Of a stretch of DNA of 64,000 nucleotides, positions 61,899 to 64,000 are shown in pieces; positions within the stretch are counted from its first letter, which is position 1, and every line of letters begins with the position of its first letter. Origin of the DNA: DASRJW01 sp964567755 (GTDB lineage: Bacteria > Krumholzibacteriota > Krumholzibacteriia > G020349025). The notes below the pieces were generated by a model. It was given only the letters and a program-made list of their open reading frames with translations, searched no databases and was not told the origin of the DNA. The stretch is from NCBI GenBank assembly GCA_964567755.1, contig CAZMNW010000037.1, forward strand, positions 186,001 to 250,000, written 5' to 3'. Position numbers and translations under genes: made by a program.

Positions 61899-62960
61899 TC
61901 AGGGGCGACCCCGGGAGGGTCGGAAGCGCTGTTTGACCTGCTGCCAGCGCTGCGGTTGCACGGCGGTCGGACGGTAGGCGAAATGCATGACCTGGCCGTC
62001 GTCCGTCTTGAAGTCGGTGACGAAGAGATTCCCCGACGTGTCGATGGCCAGATCGTGCGGGCCGATGAAGTCGCCTGGAGCGGTGGTGCGCTGGCCCCAC
62101 GTGGCGACGAACGTCCCGTCGGCGGTGAATTTTTGTAAGCGGAAATTGTGATGATCGACGACGTAGACGTTGCCGAGCGAATCCGTCGTCAATCCGAGCG
62201 GGGTGAGAAATTGCTCGGGCAGCTCGCCCCTGCGCCCCCAACGCCGCACGAAGACGCCGTCGGTGGTGAACTGGTGCACGCACTGGCAACAGCCTTCGTG
62301 CAGATAACCGATTTCGCTCACGTACACGTACGCTGCGGTGGCGGTCAGGCCGAGTGCCGAATGGAAGGCGCCGTCGTCGTTCATGGTCGAGCCCCAAGCG
62401 CGCAAGGGGGCGCCATCGGCGCTCAGCTTCTGCACGTCGCCGCGCCCGGTGTCGGAGACATAGACGTTGCCGATCGGATCGACGGCGACGGCGAAAGGGT
62501 TGATGAACTGGCCGCGACCGCTGCCGATTTGATCCCAGACTGCGACCAAACCGCCGTCGAGAGCGAATTTTTGGATGCGCGCGTTGCGCGAATCGGCGAC
62601 GTAGACGAAACCGGCCGCGTCCACCGCCAGTCGCGTCGGGTGGTCGAACTGTCCGGGAGCGCTGCCCGAATCACCCCAGACGGCGACGAACTGTCCCTGC
62701 TGATCGAACTTTTGAATCCGGTGGTTGCGGGTATCGGCGACGTAGATCGTGCCGGCTGCATCCAAGGCGATGCCCTGCGGAAATTCCACGAATCCGATCG
62801 CCGTTCCTAGGCGTGCAAAGCGGCGGACGAACGTCGGTGGCTCGTCGGCGCCGGCGGATGCCACGAGGCCGAGGAGGAGGGAACTGGCGCAGAGGACGGC
62901 GGGGGCGAATCGCCGGCTGACCCCGGCGCCGCGAAGCGAGCCCATGGATGGCAGTTGCAT
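61899..62960 (-). CDS. Exported NHL-repeat beta-propeller protein
   Basis: A signal peptide (APAVLCASSLLLGLVASAGA) and about six NHL blades, each with the pattern of GIALDAAGTIYVADTRNHRI or LAVDAAGFVYVADSRNARI. NHL propellers bind proteins or ligands; no catalytic motif is visible. Between blades is a Cys-rich insertion (EGCCQCVHQF). Residues after the last blade are a short basic tail. The ATG at 62960 lies next to AGGAG; ATG 62945 is an alternative. Its own strong promoter lies about 40-75 bases upstream. Confidence 0.85.
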   Translation of the reverse strand: MQLPSMGSLRGAGVSRRFAPAVLCASSLLLGLVASAGADEPPTFVRRFARLGTAIGFVEFPQGIALDAAGTIYVADTRNHRIQKFDQQGQFVAVWGDSGSAPGQFDHPTRLAVDAAGFVYVADSRNARIQKFALDGGLVAVWDQIGSGRGQFINPFAVAVDPIGNVYVSDTGRGDVQKLSADGAPLRAWGSTMNDDGAFHSALGLTATAAYVYVSEIGYLHEGCCQCVHQFTTDGVFVRRWGRRGELPEQFLTPLGLTTDSLGNVYVVDHHNFRLQKFTADGTFVATWGQRTTAPGDFIGPHDLAIDTSGNLFVTDFKTDDGQVMHFAYRPTAVQPQRWQQVKQRFRPSRGRP

Positions 62961-63005
62961 TCTCCTGGCGCGGAAGGTCACAGCGCGCGGCACGCGCGCC
63001 GCTGC

Positions 63006-63034
63006 AACCTAAGAACGGCGCGCCCCAAAGTCAA
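63006..63034 (-). promoter_or_regulatory. Sigma-70-type promoter of the NHL gene
   Basis: On the minus strand TTGACT (63034-63029) and TAGGTT (63011-63006) are separated by exactly 17 bases. The predicted start is near 62999. Confidence 0.65.
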
Positions 63035-63065
63035 ATGCCGCGACCCGGGAGGCGGGGCACCACTT

Positions 63066-64000
63066 CTAGACGCGTGGCCCGCGACGGTCTTCGATCTTGG
63101 CTGTGGTGCGCAGGTCCGCGACCCAGACTTGCAGCAACGCGGACACGCGCCGGTCCATGAGGCTGCGATAGTGCGACTCGCGCGCCTCCTGGTACTGGTT
63201 GGCATCGAAGGCGTCGCGCGCCAGCAGCTCGACGACATAGGCGCCGAGCGTGGTTTCCACGACGCCGCTGGTCTGTCCTGGAACGAGGGAGCTGGCGACG
63301 GCGGTGAACTCGTTGGCGCCACCGACATCGGGCACGGTCTCGTAATAGGTGAAAGGCTCCGGTCCGTGGACCTCGAGGCCCCCGGCCCGCGCGGCATCCT
63401 CGAGCGTCGCGCCCGCTTGGACGCGTTGCGCTACCGCCGCGAGGTTGATTCGCGCCGCATCCTTGCGTCTTTGCTCCTGGAACGCGGCCAGCACGCGCTC
63501 GCGCACGGCTTCGAAAGCTTCCGTGTCTTGTGGCCGGTGTTCGACGACGCGCGCCACCAGGATGGTCTCGTCGTTGCCGAACGGCCCGCCGACGTCGGAA
63601 ACCGCGGATGCAAAGGCCCAGTCGTGCATGCGCTGCGAGAAGCCGAAACCAGGAATGAAGATGCTGGCAGAGATGGGCTGCAGCGTCTCGCGCGCCAGGC
63701 CGTGCTTCGCGGCCGCGGACTCGAACCCGCCCCGGGCGTCTTCCGCGACGCGGAAAGCGAATGTGCGCAAGCTATCGAGTGTTGTCGCGCTCGGCTGCAG
63801 TCGCAGCACGATTTGCCGCACGTAGAGCTCGCGCTCGCCGTCTGTGGTGGTGCGATGGCTGTCCACCTGGGCGACGTACAGCCCGAGCTCGGTCATCAGC
63901 GGATCCGTGCGCTGGCCGACTGCAAGTGTCCACACCGCCTCGTCGACGACTTCCGGCAGGAAACCTCGGCGTACCCAGCCGACGGCGCCGCCCTGGCTCG
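63066..64000 (-). CDS. Parvulin-type peptidyl-prolyl isomerase / SurA-PpiD-like foldase (N-terminus outside window)
   Basis: The frame runs off the end of the window; the GTG at 63935 is internal. The first visible residues, SQGGAVGWVRRGFLPE then VWTLAVGQRTDPLMTELGLYV, are the second half of a parvulin rotamase domain (G-G-x-x-G-W motif). A long helical region follows, with a second possible rotamase-like part (SLVPGQTSGVVETTLGAYVVELL). This resembles SurA/PpiD chaperones that help outer-membrane proteins fold. Location in the periplasm is inferred. Confidence 0.85.
   Translation of the reverse strand, partial: SQGGAVGWVRRGFLPEVVDEAVWTLAVGQRTDPLMTELGLYVAQVDSHRTTTDGERELYVRQIVLRLQPSATTLDSLRTFAFRVAEDARGGFESAAAKHGLARETLQPISASIFIPGFGFSQRMHDWAFASAVSDVGGPFGNDETILVARVVEHRPQDTEAFEAVRERVLAAFQEQRRKDAARINLAAVAQRVQAGATLEDAARAGGLEVHGPEPFTYYETVPDVGGANEFTAVASSLVPGQTSGVVETTLGAYVVELLARDAFDANQYQEARESHYRSLMDRRVSALLQVWVADLRTTAKIEDRRGPRV

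Overview
The window is GC-rich bacterial chromosome that reads as nearly continuous coding sequence. The gene content suggests a Gram-negative-type, non-model bacterium of the FCB neighbourhood, perhaps Eisenbacteria or Krumholzibacteria-like. The reasons are an FG-GAP protein with a FlgD-like C-terminal Ig tail, many lipoproteins, a Wzi-like outer-membrane barrel, a SurA/PpiD-type chaperone, an archaeal-type UbiA prenyltransferase and MglA-like polarity GTPase genes. The phylum is an inference. No rRNA, tRNA, insertion sequence, prophage or CRISPR array was seen.

Layout. (1) 1-2650: end of a surface FG-GAP protein and a FIST sensor. (2) 2752-19586: a complete-looking division and cell wall (dcw) cluster, mraZ-(STAS)-rsmH-ftsL-ftsI-murE-murF-mraY-murD-ftsW-murG-murC-ftsQ-ftsA-ftsZ, driven by a strong promoter followed by MraZ-type repeats. 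murB and ddl are absent. (3) 19634-30503: TPR protein, recG, zinc-ribbon protein, an unknown reverse-strand gene, an MglA-like GTPase, a receiver protein, a TPR protein, trpA, a Wzi-like barrel and a UbiA prenyltransferase. (4) 30603-41222: valS, rodZ-like, uvrB, nadC, birA, coaX, then groES-groEL behind a CIRCE operator. (5) 41405-49083: two exported proteins, folK, a deoxynucleoside kinase, panB, panC, a one-domain UDP-GlcNAc pyrophosphorylase, a HIT protein, a LytR_C protein and tatA.

(6) 49117-54863 is the unusual part. A reverse-strand operon encodes a thioredoxin-like protein, a stand-alone C39 peptidase and a Yip1-like membrane protein, the three joined by ATGA overlaps. Three small exported peptides follow. 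All three peptides share one plan: signal segment, polar linker, then a hydrophobic stretch bracketed by two cysteines with a proline at its centre, ending one residue after the second cysteine. Upstream lies a sigma-54-type promoter (GG-N10-GC), and the divergent gene encodes a sigma-54 activator with an intact GAFTGA loop, followed by a peptide-binding lipoprotein. I read this as a candidate undescribed system that makes disulfide-clasped membrane peptides, possibly bacteriocin-like. Structure and control are visible in the sequence; the biological activity is inferred.

(7) 54980-64000: an M28-family peptidase that seems to have lost catalytic residues, a small membrane protein, pgeF, a lipoprotein, a NifX-like protein, an M16 peptidase pair, an NHL-repeat protein and a truncated parvulin-type foldase. 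Several genes (recG, uvrB, the 41405 gene and the M28 gene) have a TANNNT box 5-6 bases before the ATG and no ribosome binding site, which suggests leaderless transcripts.
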